Counted from the first letter of the stretch, positions 15,259 through 23,158 are shown. The stretch: DNA of 64,000 nucleotides from Streptomyces naganishii JCM 4654 (GCF_014650575.1 NZ_BMVF01000029.1:1-64000), one strand, 5' to 3'. Notes: generated from the letters alone by a model not told the origin. Program-made: numbers and translations.

Positions 15259-15834
15259 CTACTTGAAGAAGGCGATGCCGTCGTCCGGCAGGTCGTCCGG
15301 GAGGGCCTTGGCCCAGCGCTCCACGTCCTCCGGGGTGACGACCTTCTTCAGGTGGGCGGACATGTAGGGACGCAGCTCGACCTCGGGGGTCTGCTTCTCG
15401 CCGACCCACATCAGGTCGCTCTTGACGTAGCCGTACAGCCGCTTGCCGCCGGTGTAGGGGCGGGAGGCCGCGGTGCGGGCCACGGCGTCGGTGACCAGGT
15501 CGATCTGGGGCTTCTTGTCGGCCAGTTCGCCGTACCAGATCTCGATGACGCCGTCGTCGCGGGTCATGGTGACCTCGACCTTGCGGCCGGCGTCGATCCG
15601 CCAGAAGCCGGACTCGGTCTCCAGCGGCTTCACCTTGTTGCCGTCGTTGTCCAGCACCCAGGTGCGGGAGTGGTACTCCAGGAAGTCCCGGCCGTCGTGG
15701 GTGAAGGTGACCTCCTGGCCGAAGTTGCACTTCTCGGCGCCGGGGAAGTCGTGCACGCCTGCCCCGGCCCAGTCGCCGAGCAGGAAGGCGAGGGGCACGA
15801 GGTCCTTGTGGAGGTCGGACGGGATCTCGATCAT
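15259..15834 (-). CDS. nitrobindin-like / FABP-family heme-binding protein
   Basis: A 191-residue beta-barrel protein of the nitrobindin (THAP4-like, DUF1794) family. The GxWxGxG signature appears as LLGDWAGAG near residue 20, followed by the barrel strands and RTWVLDNDGN. A C-terminal His in YMSAHLKKV is placed like the heme-ligating His of nitrobindins. Family members bind ferric heme and handle nitric oxide or peroxynitrite. The ATG at 15834 starts MIEIPSDLHKDL. A 32-residue membrane protein gene lies 22 bp upstream in the same direction, and nur lies 28 bp downstream. Confidence 0.88.
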   Translation of the reverse strand: MIEIPSDLHKDLVPLAFLLGDWAGAGVHDFPGAEKCNFGQEVTFTHDGRDFLEYHSRTWVLDNDGNKVKPLETESGFWRIDAGRKVEVTMTRDDGVIEIWYGELADKKPQIDLVTDAVARTAASRPYTGGKRLYGYVKSDLMWVGEKQTPEVELRPYMSAHLKKVVTPEDVERWAKALPDDLPDDGIAFFK

Positions 15835-15856
15835 GAGCGGGGACTCCTGGAGGTCG

Positions 15857-15955
15857 TCAGCGCTGGCCCTGGTACAGCTTCTTCACGGTCAGGTAGGCGA
15901 AGGCGAGGACGCCGACGCAGACCAGGACCAGCAGGGTTTCGAAGAAGATCTCCAC
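15857..15955 (-). CDS. 32-residue single-span membrane protein
   Basis: A very short gene. GTG at 15955 is preceded by AAGGAG with a 6-nt spacer, and the frame ends in TGA at 15857-15859. The product starts MEIFFETLLVLVCV, forms one membrane span (about residues 4-23) and ends in a basic, conserved-looking tail TVKKLYQGQR. It is 22 bp upstream of the nitrobindin-like gene, so probably co-transcribed. I recognise no characterised homologue. The ribosome site, the clean hydrophobic-then-basic layout and the position support a real gene. Confidence 0.72.
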   Translation of the reverse strand: MEIFFETLLVLVCVGVLAFAYLTVKKLYQGQR

Positions 15956-16073
15956 GGGGTGCTCCTTGTCGAGCGCGGTGCGGTGCGGTACGTGCGTACA
16001 CAGGGCCGGGCACCAGCTTAGTCGGCCGGGGCCCGGCCCTCTTCGTGAGGTGCGCCGAGGTGCGTGAGCGGGC

Positions 16074-16925
16074 TCAGTCGAGCAGTTCGGCCTGGAGGGT
16101 CATCGTCTGGTGGAAGGGCACCGCGGGGGCCGCGCCCTTGCGGGACTGGATGATGACGGCGAGGGTGTCGCCGGCGGAGAGGTAGCCCTGGCGCACCTGT
16201 TCGGCGCCGTAGGGCTTGGACTCGGCGAAGGCCGTCTCGGTGACGTCCTCCAACGTGGAGCCGCCGGGGACGGCGGCGTACTCGGAGGCGCCCGCGCCGC
16301 GCACCGTGTAGCCCGGCCCGTAGTGGACGACCGTGTGCTCGAACAGGTCGTCCACGAGGACCGCGGAGCCGAACTGCAGCAGGTAGATCCGCGTGTGCGT
16401 GCCGTCCTGGGTGGTCCAGCCGCGGGCGGCGACGTGCCGCAGACCGTGGTCCGCGAGCCGGTGCGCGAACTCCGTGCGCTCGTCCTTCTTCGCGTACTCC
16501 GCGAGGAAGGTCCCGGTCGCCAGCCAGCCGTCCTCGCCGCGCAGCGCCTTGTCCTCCACCGCCCCGGCGGGGGCCGGCAGGACGAGGGCCCGCAGATCGG
16601 CGTAGTGCGCCCCGGAGCTGTTCACCTCGGCGAACGGGCCCGGGCGGCCGGACGGCAGCGGCGGCCGGACGATCTCCGGATAGTCCCAGCGCCCGTCGGA
16701 GGCGGTGGCGAGACCGGGCAGATCCGTCCGGTCCGTCCGGGTGACGCCGTACGCCGTGGACACCCCGGCCGCGGCGAACACGAGCACGGCCGCGCCCCAG
16801 CGCAGCACGGCCCGCAGCACCCGGCGGTCCTTCCTGACCGCAGGAACGGCCGGGTCCGGGACCACGGGCTGGTACGGCGGCAGGGGCGGGACGGGAGAGG
16901 GCGCGAGGGGCTGCTGGTCGCTCAT
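16074..16925 (-). CDS. membrane-anchored protein of unknown function (third gene of operon)
   Basis: A 283-residue protein with a short Pro-rich cytoplasmic leader (MSDQQPLAPSPVPPLPPYQP), one membrane span at about 40-60 (VLRWGAAVLVFAAAGVSTAY) and a large extracytoplasmic domain. The domain shares a layout with the first protein of the operon: YADLRALVLPAPAGA followed by GEDGWLATGTFLAEY here, versus DLRKLLLKAPGGA and GRDGWMSLSEYAETF there. The start ATG at 16925 overlaps the stop of the preceding gene by 4 nt (ATGA). I recognise no catalytic motif. A sensor-like or substrate-binding domain is possible. Confidence 0.7.
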   Translation of the reverse strand: MSDQQPLAPSPVPPLPPYQPVVPDPAVPAVRKDRRVLRAVLRWGAAVLVFAAAGVSTAYGVTRTDRTDLPGLATASDGRWDYPEIVRPPLPSGRPGPFAEVNSSGAHYADLRALVLPAPAGAVEDKALRGEDGWLATGTFLAEYAKKDERTEFAHRLADHGLRHVAARGWTTQDGTHTRIYLLQFGSAVLVDDLFEHTVVHYGPGYTVRGAGASEYAAVPGGSTLEDVTETAFAESKPYGAEQVRQGYLSAGDTLAVIIQSRKGAAPAVPFHQTMTLQAELLD

Positions 16926-17764
16926 GTCGCCGCCCCGGGTTCCTTGATGCGGTCGAGCTGCGCGCGGAGCATGTTCGCCACGCCCTTCTTGTCGATGGGC
17001 CCGACCGCGTAGGCGGTGGCGGTGACCTGGACGTCGTCCACGTACGACGAGCACACCATGAGGTCGAGCTTCTCCTTGGGGTTCGCGGGCGGCAGGAAGC
17101 AGCGCGCGTTGTCGTGGCCCTCGATCCTCGGCCCCTGCCGGAGGACCTTCAGGGCGTCGAAGAACTCCTGCTGGTACCCGGCGAGGGAACGGGCCGTGCG
17201 CCGGCTGCCCAGCTGGGACAGCACGATCTCCATGGTGAAGGCCCGGTCGTCGTCCAGGCCGGCGGCGCCCCGCACGCTCAGATAGCTGCGCATCGCCATG
17301 CCCTTGATGTGCTGCTTGTCGATCTGCTTCTCCAGCTGCCGGCGCGCGCTGCGCGGCAGGCCCCGCAGCGACTGCTTGCGCAGCGCGGTGGCCCGGGCGC
17401 CGCTCAGTTCGGCGTCGGAGCCGAACTCGCCCAGGTCCGGGCCGGGTCCGTAGCCGCCGGTGCCGGTGCCGTACGGCAGCAGCATGCCCTTGAGGCCGGT
17501 CGCGGCGGGCCGCGCCGAGGGCCGCTCCTTGGCCTTCTCCGGCACGTCCCAGACGGGCGCGCCCGGGTCGTGGGCCGCGTCGCGCACGGTGACCACGGTG
17601 AAGCCGGTGCCGCCGAGGACGGCGGCGAGCAGGACGGCGCACCCGGCGATCACGCCGACGCGCCTCCGCCGGCGCGGCTTCGCGGACGCGGACCGCAGGT
17701 CCTGCTGCTCGCGCTCCTGCTTCTGCTCCTGCTCCTGCTCCCGCTGGGGCTCTGGCTCCTTCAC
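16922..17764 (-). CDS. membrane-anchored protein of unknown function (second gene of operon)
   Basis: A 280-residue protein. The N-terminus is an extraordinary Gln/Glu/Lys run (PEPQREQEQEQKQEREQQ), then a basic patch RRRRR and one membrane span around 38-58 (VGVIAGCAVLLAAVLGGTGF), then an extracytoplasmic domain with two Cys (DNARCFLP and VCSSYVDD) that could form a disulfide. The GTG start at 17764 overlaps the previous stop by 4 nt (GTGA), and its own stop overlaps the next start. Its domain is only loosely like its neighbours. Function unknown. Confidence 0.7.
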   Translation of the reverse strand: MKEPEPQREQEQEQKQEREQQDLRSASAKPRRRRRVGVIAGCAVLLAAVLGGTGFTVVTVRDAAHDPGAPVWDVPEKAKERPSARPAATGLKGMLLPYGTGTGGYGPGPDLGEFGSDAELSGARATALRKQSLRGLPRSARRQLEKQIDKQHIKGMAMRSYLSVRGAAGLDDDRAFTMEIVLSQLGSRRTARSLAGYQQEFFDALKVLRQGPRIEGHDNARCFLPPANPKEKLDLMVCSSYVDDVQVTATAYAVGPIDKKGVANMLRAQLDRIKEPGAAT

Positions 17765-18552
17765 AGCCGTCCCACCTGCCGTTCGGCCAGGTCCATGATG
17801 TCCTTCTTGGGGATCGGGCTGGTGTCGTAGGCGAAGATCTCCACAGTGATGTCGCCGCGCCAGGCATACGCCTCGGCCGAGTACACCGGGAGGTAGCCGG
17901 ACTTCCGGTCCGGCGTGCTGTCGGCGTACGCCATGCCGTCGTCCGTGCCCGGTATCGCCCAGCCGTGGTTGCCCGGTTCCCGCTCGGCCCAGTACTCGCC
18001 GTTGTCCGCCTGCTGCGAGGCGGCCATGCTCTCCTCCTGGCGGTACTGCACCAGGCGGACCTCCACCAGCCGGGTGCCGCCGGTGCGCCACGCGGTGACG
18101 GCCGCGCGCCGGAACTGGCTGCGGAGCTGGGCGCGGAACGCCACGTCCGGCTTGTCGAACGTCTCCGCGTACTCGCTGAGGCTCATCCAGCCGTCCCGGC
18201 CCTCGCCCAGCGGGTTGTCCCGCGCCCCGCCGGGCGCCTTGAGCAGCAGCTTGCGCAGGTCGCCCTCGGTCTTCACCTGCCGGTCCTGCGCGGCCGACAG
18301 CGGTTCGGGCGCGCCCTTCGCCTGCCGTACGACCGGCTGGGACAGCGGCGGCAGCGGGGTGGGCTTCCGGCCGGCCTGGATGACGTAGCCCGTGCAGACG
18401 CCGGCCACGACACCGAGCACGGCCGCGCCGGCGACGAGCCCGACGGTACGACGCCGCCGACGCCCGGGTGCCACTGCTTCTTCGGGTACCGCTCCTTCAG
18501 GCACTGCTTCTTCGGGTACTGCTTCTCCGGGTCTTTCCGGTACGTCCAACAC
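17761..18552 (-). CDS. membrane-anchored protein of unknown function (first gene of operon)
   Basis: A 263-residue protein. It has an acidic leader built from repeated PEEAVPEGAVPEEAV units, a basic RRRRR stretch, one membrane span (GLVAGAAVLGVVAGVCTGYV) and an extracytoplasmic domain containing DLRKLLLKAPGGA and GRDGWMSLSEYAETF. The start is uncertain: GTG 18552, GTG 18561, GTG 18579 and TTG 18549 are all in frame. I chose 18552 because the upstream candidates fall in or beside an inverted repeat that looks regulatory. It heads a three-gene operon with 4-nt overlaps. No family recognised. Confidence 0.65.
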   Translation of the reverse strand: MLDVPERPGEAVPEEAVPEGAVPEEAVAPGRRRRRTVGLVAGAAVLGVVAGVCTGYVIQAGRKPTPLPPLSQPVVRQAKGAPEPLSAAQDRQVKTEGDLRKLLLKAPGGARDNPLGEGRDGWMSLSEYAETFDKPDVAFRAQLRSQFRRAAVTAWRTGGTRLVEVRLVQYRQEESMAASQQADNGEYWAEREPGNHGWAIPGTDDGMAYADSTPDRKSGYLPVYSAEAYAWRGDITVEIFAYDTSPIPKKDIMDLAERQVGRL

Positions 18553-18566
18553 GTCCCCCACACAAC

Positions 18567-18597
18567 GTGAAGCGATCACTCCATAAACGCGCTTCAC
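18567..18597. promoter_or_regulatory. 8-bp inverted repeat before three-gene membrane operon
   Basis: GTGAAGCG (18567-18574) and CGCTTCAC (18590-18597) form a perfect inverted repeat with a 15-nt AT-richer spacer. It lies between the divergent genes at 18552 (minus) and 18652 (plus), so it may be an operator for either. The protein that would bind it is not known. Confidence 0.45.
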
Positions 18598-18651
18598 AGG
18601 AGACCCACGGGTCCCGCCCGCAGTTGTAAGGGAGTTGATTACGATTCGGCC

Positions 18652-19014
18652 ATGGCGAAGAAGCTCGTGATCAAGGTGACGGCCGGGGCGGACGCCCCCG
18701 AGCGCTGCTCTCAGGCGTTCACGGTGGCCGCGGTGGCGGTGGCCAGCGGGGTGGACGTCTCGCTGTGGCTGACCGGGGAGTCCTCGTGGTTCGCGCTGCC
18801 GGGCCGGGCGGCCGAGTTCGAGCTGCCGCACGCGGCTCCGCTGCCCGACCTCATCGACTCGATCCTCGCGGCCGGCCGCATCACGCTGTGCACGCAGTGC
18901 GCCGCCCGCCGCGACATCACGGAGAAGGACGTGATCGAGGGAGTGCGGATCGCGGGGGCGCAGGTGTTCGTGCAGGAGGCACTGGGCGAGGAGACCCAGG
19001 CACTCGTCTACTGA
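18652..19014 (+). CDS. DsrE/DsrF-like family protein
   Basis: A 120-residue soluble protein of the DsrE-like fold. The Rossmann-like start KKLVIKVTAGADAPERCSQAF, the segment VASGVDVSLWLTGESSW and the CTQC pair at about residue 84 fit sulfur-carrier relatives. The following motif DVIEGVRIAGAQVFVQEAL is typical of the family. Family members take part in sulfur relay or act as subunits with unknown roles; nearby sulfurtransferase genes (19.4-20.8 kb) fit a sulfur theme, but they are on the other strand. ATG 18652. Confidence 0.8.
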   Translation: MAKKLVIKVTAGADAPERCSQAFTVAAVAVASGVDVSLWLTGESSWFALPGRAAEFELPHAAPLPDLIDSILAAGRITLCTQCAARRDITEKDVIEGVRIAGAQVFVQEALGEETQALVY

Positions 19015-19071
19015 GTTCGCGGCGGGGCCGGCGAGGACCGCCGGGCACGCGCCGCCGTCGCCGGTCGCGGC

Positions 19072-19329
19072 TCAGCGGCGTTTCTTGCCGTCCAGTTCGT
19101 CCCACCACTCGTCCGACTGCCGGTCGCCGGACGGGTCGTCCCACCAGCGGTCGTCGGGACCGCGCCGGTTGGCGACCATGGCGGCGGCCGGCGGGATCAC
19201 CATGGCGACGACGCACATGCCGACCGCGGCCGGCACCGACCAGATGCGCACCACGCCCCAGGCCAGCACGAACAGCCCGATGCAGGTGCCCATCATGGCG
19301 AAGTAGACGTGACGACGGCGGGCGTACAT
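19072..19329 (-). CDS. DUF3099 membrane protein
   Basis: An 85-residue membrane protein typical of actinobacterial DUF3099: N-terminal MYARRRHVYF, two membrane segments (about 10-30 and 34-52), the VANRRGPDDRWWDDP segment and a basic end (DGKKRR). Role unknown. Its promoter side faces the terminator of the operon at 19429-20823. Confidence 0.85.
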   Translation of the reverse strand: MYARRRHVYFAMMGTCIGLFVLAWGVVRIWSVPAAVGMCVVAMVIPPAAAMVANRRGPDDRWWDDPSGDRQSDEWWDELDGKKRR

Positions 19330-19370
19330 GAGTCCAGGGTAGGGCGGTCCCCGCCGCTCCGCGGCATGCC

Positions 19371-19413
19371 GAAGGGCCGCACCCCGGCGTCCAACCCTCG
19401 GGTGCGGCCCTTC
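19371..19413 (-). terminator. terminator of the DUF1416/sulfurtransferase operon
   Basis: A perfect 14-bp stem, GAAGGGCCGCACCC paired with GGGTGCGGCCCTTC, with a 15-nt loop. It begins 16 nt after the stop codon of the DUF1416 gene. No long T tract, as usual in Streptomyces. Confidence 0.85.
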
Positions 19414-19428
19414 GTGACGGCGGGGCCG

Positions 19429-19716
19429 TCAGACCGCGATCGCGACCTCCGCGAGGCCACCCTGCTGGGCGACGACCGTGCGGTCGGCGCTGCCACCGGG
19501 GACCAGGGCCCGGACGGTCCAGGTGCCCTCGGCGGCGTAGAACCGGAACTGACCGGTGGCGGAGGTGGGGACCTCCGCGGTGAACTCGCCGGTCGAGTCC
19601 AGCAGGCGGACGTAGCCCGTCACCGGCTCGCCGTCACGGGTCACCTGGCCCTGGATCGTCGTCTCACCGGGCTTGATCGTCGAGGCGTCCGGGCCGCCGG
19701 CCTTCGCTCCACACAT
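19429..19716 (-). CDS. DUF1416 protein (SseC-like)
   Basis: A 95-residue protein of the DUF1416 family, a small carboxypeptidase-regulatory-like beta-sandwich: TTIQGQVTRDGEPVTGYVRL, STGEFTAEVPTSATGQFRFYA. It starts MCGAKAGGPD, a conserved N-terminus with Cys2. In mycobacteria the counterpart (sseC) is likewise next to the CysA-type thiosulfate sulfurtransferase, so it probably serves the same sulfur pathway. The role is not established. It lies 37 bp after the sulfurtransferase gene in one operon. Confidence 0.9.
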   Translation of the reverse strand: MCGAKAGGPDASTIKPGETTIQGQVTRDGEPVTGYVRLLDSTGEFTAEVPTSATGQFRFYAAEGTWTVRALVPGGSADRTVVAQQGGLAEVAIAV

Positions 19717-19753
19717 GTGCTTCTCCAGAGGTCAGATAGGTCGGTCGGGTCTG

Positions 19754-20599
19754 TTACTTGCCGGCGCCGAGCTCGATCGGCACGCCCACCAGGGAGCCGT
19801 ACTCGGTCCAGGAGCCGTCGTAGTTCTTGACGTTCTGCACGCCGAGCAGCTCGTGCAGCACGAACCAGGTCAGCGCGGAGCGCTCACCGATGCGGCAGTA
19901 GGCGATGGTGTCCTTGGCCAGGTCGACGTCCTCGGCCGTGTAGAGCTCCTTGAGCTCCTCGTCGGACTTGAAGGTGCCGTCGTCGTTGGCGTTCTTCGAC
20001 CACGGGATGTTCTTGGCGCTCGGGACGTGGCCGGGGCGCTGCGACTGCTCCTGCGGCAGGTGGGCCGGGGCGAGCAGCTTGCCGGAGAACTCGTCGGGCG
20101 AGCGGACGTCGACGAGGTTCTGCGAGCCGATGGCCGCCACGACGTCGTCGCGGAAGGCGCGGATGGAGGCGTCCTGCGGCTTGGCCTTGTACTCGGTCCG
20201 CGCGCGCTCGGGCACGTCGTTGCCGTCGACGAGCTCGCGGGCGTCGAGCTCCCACTTCTTGCGGCCGCCGTCGAGGAGCTTGACGTTCTCGTGGCCGTAC
20301 AGCTTGAAGTACCAGTACGCGTAGGAGGCGAACCAGTTGTTGTTGCCGCCGTAGAGGACGACCGTGTGGTCGTTGGAGATGCCCTTCTCCGACAGGAGCT
20401 TCTCGAAGCCCTCCTGGTCGACGAAGTCACGGCGCACCGGGTCCTGGAGGTCCTTGGTCCAGTCGATCCGGATGGCGTTCTTGATGTGGTTCTTCTCGTA
20501 CGCGGACGTGTCCTCGTCCACCTCGACGATGGCGATGCTCGGGTCGTCCAGGTGCTCCTGGACCCAGTCGGCGTCGACCAGGACGTCGCTGCGGCTCAT
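19754..20599 (-). CDS. cysA: thiosulfate sulfurtransferase (rhodanese)
   Basis: A 281-residue tandem-rhodanese enzyme that moves sulfane sulfur from thiosulfate to a thiophilic acceptor. The N-terminal inactive domain (VEVDEDTSAYEKNHIKNAI, LYGGNNNWFASYAYW) is followed by the catalytic domain with loop CRIGERSALT holding the active Cys. Actinobacterial literature calls it CysA/SseA type. The ATG at 20599 has GGAGGAG 7-8 nt upstream. It is preceded by a cysteine-containing leader peptide gene and followed by DUF1416, indicating regulation by sulfur supply. Confidence 0.93.
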   Translation of the reverse strand: MSRSDVLVDADWVQEHLDDPSIAIVEVDEDTSAYEKNHIKNAIRIDWTKDLQDPVRRDFVDQEGFEKLLSEKGISNDHTVVLYGGNNNWFASYAYWYFKLYGHENVKLLDGGRKKWELDARELVDGNDVPERARTEYKAKPQDASIRAFRDDVVAAIGSQNLVDVRSPDEFSGKLLAPAHLPQEQSQRPGHVPSAKNIPWSKNANDDGTFKSDEELKELYTAEDVDLAKDTIAYCRIGERSALTWFVLHELLGVQNVKNYDGSWTEYGSLVGVPIELGAGK

Positions 20600-20692
20600 G
20601 CTGATTCTCCTCCGGGCAGTTGCGGCGGGGCGTGCGAAAGCTGGGGGCGCGCGGGCCGGCGGTGCGCTTCGGGGCGTGCGCGGCGCGCGGAC

Positions 20693-20715
20693 GGCCCCGG
20701 TCGGGTGCGGGGGCC
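20693..20715 (-). promoter_or_regulatory. hairpin between leader peptide and sulfurtransferase
   Basis: GGCCCC and GGGGCC arms around a 10-nt loop lie between the leader peptide stop (20743) and the sulfurtransferase start (20599). A second short pairing (GGGAG/CTCCC) sits right after the leader stop codon. They could be part of an attenuator that responds to ribosome stalling on Cys codons. Inference only. Confidence 0.35.
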
Positions 20716-20742
20716 GGCGATACGGGAGGCGGAAGCTCCCGC

Positions 20743-20823
20743 TCAGAAGGGGCGACAGAGCATGGCGGCAACGCGGCACAGGTCCACTGCCCGCCGCTTC
20801 GTGAGGTCCGCCTGTCGCTTCAT
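20743..20823 (-). CDS. putative cysteine leader peptide (26 aa) of the sulfurtransferase operon
   Basis: An unlisted-size gene of 26 codons from ATG 20823 to TGA 20743-20745. The product starts MKRQADLTKRRAVDLCRVAA and has Cys at positions 16 and 23 followed by RPF. Streptomyces sulfur genes are often preceded by such tiny peptides with a basic stretch and Cys residues, annotated as putative leader peptide. The start codon is 7 nt after the -10 box TACGAT, so the mRNA is predicted to be leaderless. It probably reports cysteinyl-tRNA supply to the downstream sulfurtransferase gene, 144 nt away. Confidence 0.78.
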   Translation of the reverse strand: MKRQADLTKRRAVDLCRVAAMLCRPF

Positions 20824-20830
20824 GTGCCCG

Positions 20831-20876
20831 ATCGTAGGGACGAAAAGGCGGACATGTCACCGGCGTGTCATATGAC
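20831..20876 (-). promoter_or_regulatory. promoter of the sulfur operon with GTCATATGAC palindrome
   Basis: On the minus strand a -35 box GTGACA (20855-20860), an 18-bp spacer and a -10 box TACGAT (20831-20836) lead into the leader peptide ATG. Just upstream of the -35 box is a perfect 10-bp palindrome GTCATATGAC (20867-20876), a good position for an activator or repressor site. The binding protein is unknown. Confidence 0.65.
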
Positions 20877-21025
20877 GAGACACGATCGTCCGGATGATGA
20901 GATGCGATGAGGGTTCGGGGTGCCGCCGTACGGCCGCCGGGCCCTCACTGGGGTCACCGAAGCCGCGCTACGGACGCGACCGTCTCGCCAGTCGGACGGA
21001 CGTTCACCGTCCACCGGCGGTTGTC

Positions 21026-21745
21026 CTACCCGGCCAGCCTGACGTTCGAACCCTTCACCGTGATCTCCACGCCGTTCTTCGCCGCCCGCACCGAGTCCAG
21101 CTGGAAGCCGCCGGGCAGCTGGTCGACGGCCTGCTGGAAGTCGGTGATGGCGCGGATGCGGCTCTCGAGCAGCGAGATGCCCGCGAGCTTCGGCAGCGAG
21201 TCGGCGTGCACCTGCACCTTGTTGTTCGTCACGGACACCGAGCTGAGCACGGGGATCCGCTGCCCGGCGATGCTGACGGTGACCTTGATCTTGCCGTTCC
21301 CGCCGTCCGAGAGGCCCACCACCCGGGCCTTGAAGCCGAACCCGATGTCGGTCGGCTCCGACTTCGCCGCCTTCAGCAGCTCGTCGTAGGCGATGGTCGC
21401 GGTGCCGGTGGCGTCGGCCGCCGTGGCCGAGCTGTAGTCGCCGGAGAACCGCACGCCCTTCATGTCGGCCTGGAGGTCGTCGATGCGGATCTTCTGCGAG
21501 CCCCTGCCGGTGGCCGCCTCGTAGTCCTTGATGCCGACCTCGACGTCGTCCAGCTCGCCGCTCGCGACCTGGGTGAGGAAGGGGAAGCCCTTGATGGACA
21601 CGTCGGGCGTGCTCGCCAGGTTCTCCGTGGTCTTCAGCTTGTCGGCCGCCTGGCCCTCCGCGAAGTGCACCGCGACCCGGTCCACGACCACGAACAGCAC
21701 GCCCAGGATCACGACGACGATCAGCAGTACTCGCAGCGCGCGCAT
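21026..21745 (-). CDS. LmeA-like / DUF2993 exported lipid-binding protein
   Basis: A 239-residue protein with an N-terminal membrane anchor or signal (LRVLLIVVVILGVLFVVVDRV), then a DUF2993 domain: GFPFLTQVASGELDDVEVGI, RFSGDYSSATAADATGTATI and the C-terminal NNKVQVHADSLPKL. Mycobacterial LmeA of this family binds phosphoinositides and is needed for lipomannan elongation. The Streptomyces role is untested. It is monocistronic; 153 bp separate it from the next minus-strand gene's 3' end. Confidence 0.85.
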   Translation of the reverse strand: MRALRVLLIVVVILGVLFVVVDRVAVHFAEGQAADKLKTTENLASTPDVSIKGFPFLTQVASGELDDVEVGIKDYEAATGRGSQKIRIDDLQADMKGVRFSGDYSSATAADATGTATIAYDELLKAAKSEPTDIGFGFKARVVGLSDGGNGKIKVTVSIAGQRIPVLSSVSVTNNKVQVHADSLPKLAGISLLESRIRAITDFQQAVDQLPGGFQLDSVRAAKNGVEITVKGSNVRLAG

Positions 21746-21898
21746 GTGGTGTTTTCCCCCACCTCGGCGGTCGGCGACGACCGGGCGGCCGTCCCGCTCG
21801 CGAGCGTAACTCGCGCGGGAAGCAGGGCCGCCGGATTGTCGATCACCTGTGACAGGGCCGCCCGCGGCCCGCCGGCCGGAGGCGGCCGGCGCCGGGGG

Positions 21899-23155
21899 CT
21901 ATCCCAGCGCCCGTCCCAGGACCCACACCACCGGCGCGGCGGCCGACAGCGGCAGGGCGACGCCCGCCGTGAGGTGCACGAAGCGCGAGGGGTAGTCGTA
22001 AGCCGCCACCCGGTGGCCCACCAGGGCGCACACCGCCGCGGCCGCGCCGAGCAGCGCGCCCTTCGTGCCCAGGCCCGTCATCCCGCCGGCCGCGATGCCC
22101 GCGCCCGCCGCCGCGAGGACGGCGACCACCACCGAGGCCGGCGTCGGCAGCGGAAGCGCACGCGCGAGGACGGCCACCGCGACCGCCGTGGCGCCGACCG
22201 CCACCGCGTCCGCGCGGGCCGCGAGATAGCCGGTGGCGATGATCGCCAGGGCCGCGGCGGCGACGGTCGCCATCAGGCCGTACATCCGCTCGTCGGGGTC
22301 GGCGTGCGAGCGCAGTTGCAGCACCAGGGAGAGCAGCACCCACGCCCCGAGCGTGCCGAGGATCGCACCCGGGGCGTGCTCGCGGCCCGCGCCCAGCACG
22401 GCGGCGTCGGCGGCCAGCGCGCCCGCGAAGCCCAGGGCGATGCCCTGCCGCGCGGGCCACATGCCGTTCAGCCGGAACCAGCCCGCGGCCGTCACGGCCT
22501 GGAGCAGCACCAGCGGGACGAGCAGCGCGTACGTGCCGAGCTCCGCCGTGCCGGCCAGCAGCAGGCCGAGCAGCGCGGTGAGCGCGGCGGGCTGCATGCC
22601 GGGGTCGATGATCGGCGAACGCCCCTCGGCACGCGCCCGCTGGGCGTCGGTGACGCGGGCGTTCCCGGCCAGGGTGGCGGGGCCGTAGGCGGCCTCGCCG
22701 TCGCCGGCCGCTTCCGGGGCGGTGGCGGGTGGCGGGGCCGTGCCGACGGGCGCCTGGGGCGGTGCGTAGGCAGCCGCGGGCGCCTGGACCTGCGGCTCGT
22801 GGTGGCTCAGCGGGGGCATGTACGCCGTCCCGGCCGCGGCGGCGGGTTCGACGGTCCGCCCGTGGGTCTGGGTGTCCCAGGTCTGCCCCTGCCACTGCTG
22901 CGTGTACTGCTGGGCCGCCTGCGGGTCCTCGTACGGCTGCTGCTGCCCGGGCCAGGCGTGCGGCTGCCCCTGCGGGTGGTGCTGCTCGCCGTAAGCGGCC
23001 TGCGGGTACTGCTGCCGGCCGTGAGGGGCCTGCGGGGCCTGGCCCTGCGGGTACTGCTGCGCGTAGGGGTCGTGACCCTCGTACGGCGGCTCGTGGCGTG
23101 GGTAGGTCTCGTACGGCTCATGCGGCTCGTACGGCTCATACGACCGGTCGGTCAT
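21899..23155 (-). CDS. multi-span membrane protein with Tyr/Gln/Pro-rich cytoplasmic head
   Basis: A 418-residue protein in two parts. Residues 1-165 are disordered and rich in Tyr, Gln, Pro, Glu and His, starting with repeats of the type EPYEPHEPYETYPRHE. Residues about 185-415 hold roughly eight hydrophobic segments rich in Ala/Val/Leu/Gly. No transport or enzyme motif is seen. It is followed upstream, 3 bp away, by the MoaD/ThiS-like gene in the same operon. Function unknown; the low-complexity head may interact with divisome or polar proteins, which is guesswork. Confidence 0.75.
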   Translation of the reverse strand: MTDRSYEPYEPHEPYETYPRHEPPYEGHDPYAQQYPQGQAPQAPHGRQQYPQAAYGEQHHPQGQPHAWPGQQQPYEDPQAAQQYTQQWQGQTWDTQTHGRTVEPAAAAGTAYMPPLSHHEPQVQAPAAAYAPPQAPVGTAPPPATAPEAAGDGEAAYGPATLAGNARVTDAQRARAEGRSPIIDPGMQPAALTALLGLLLAGTAELGTYALLVPLVLLQAVTAAGWFRLNGMWPARQGIALGFAGALAADAAVLGAGREHAPGAILGTLGAWVLLSLVLQLRSHADPDERMYGLMATVAAAALAIIATGYLAARADAVAVGATAVAVAVLARALPLPTPASVVVAVLAAAGAGIAAGGMTGLGTKGALLGAAAAVCALVGHRVAAYDYPSRFVHLTAGVALPLSAAAPVVWVLGRALG

Positions 23156-23158
23156 CGC

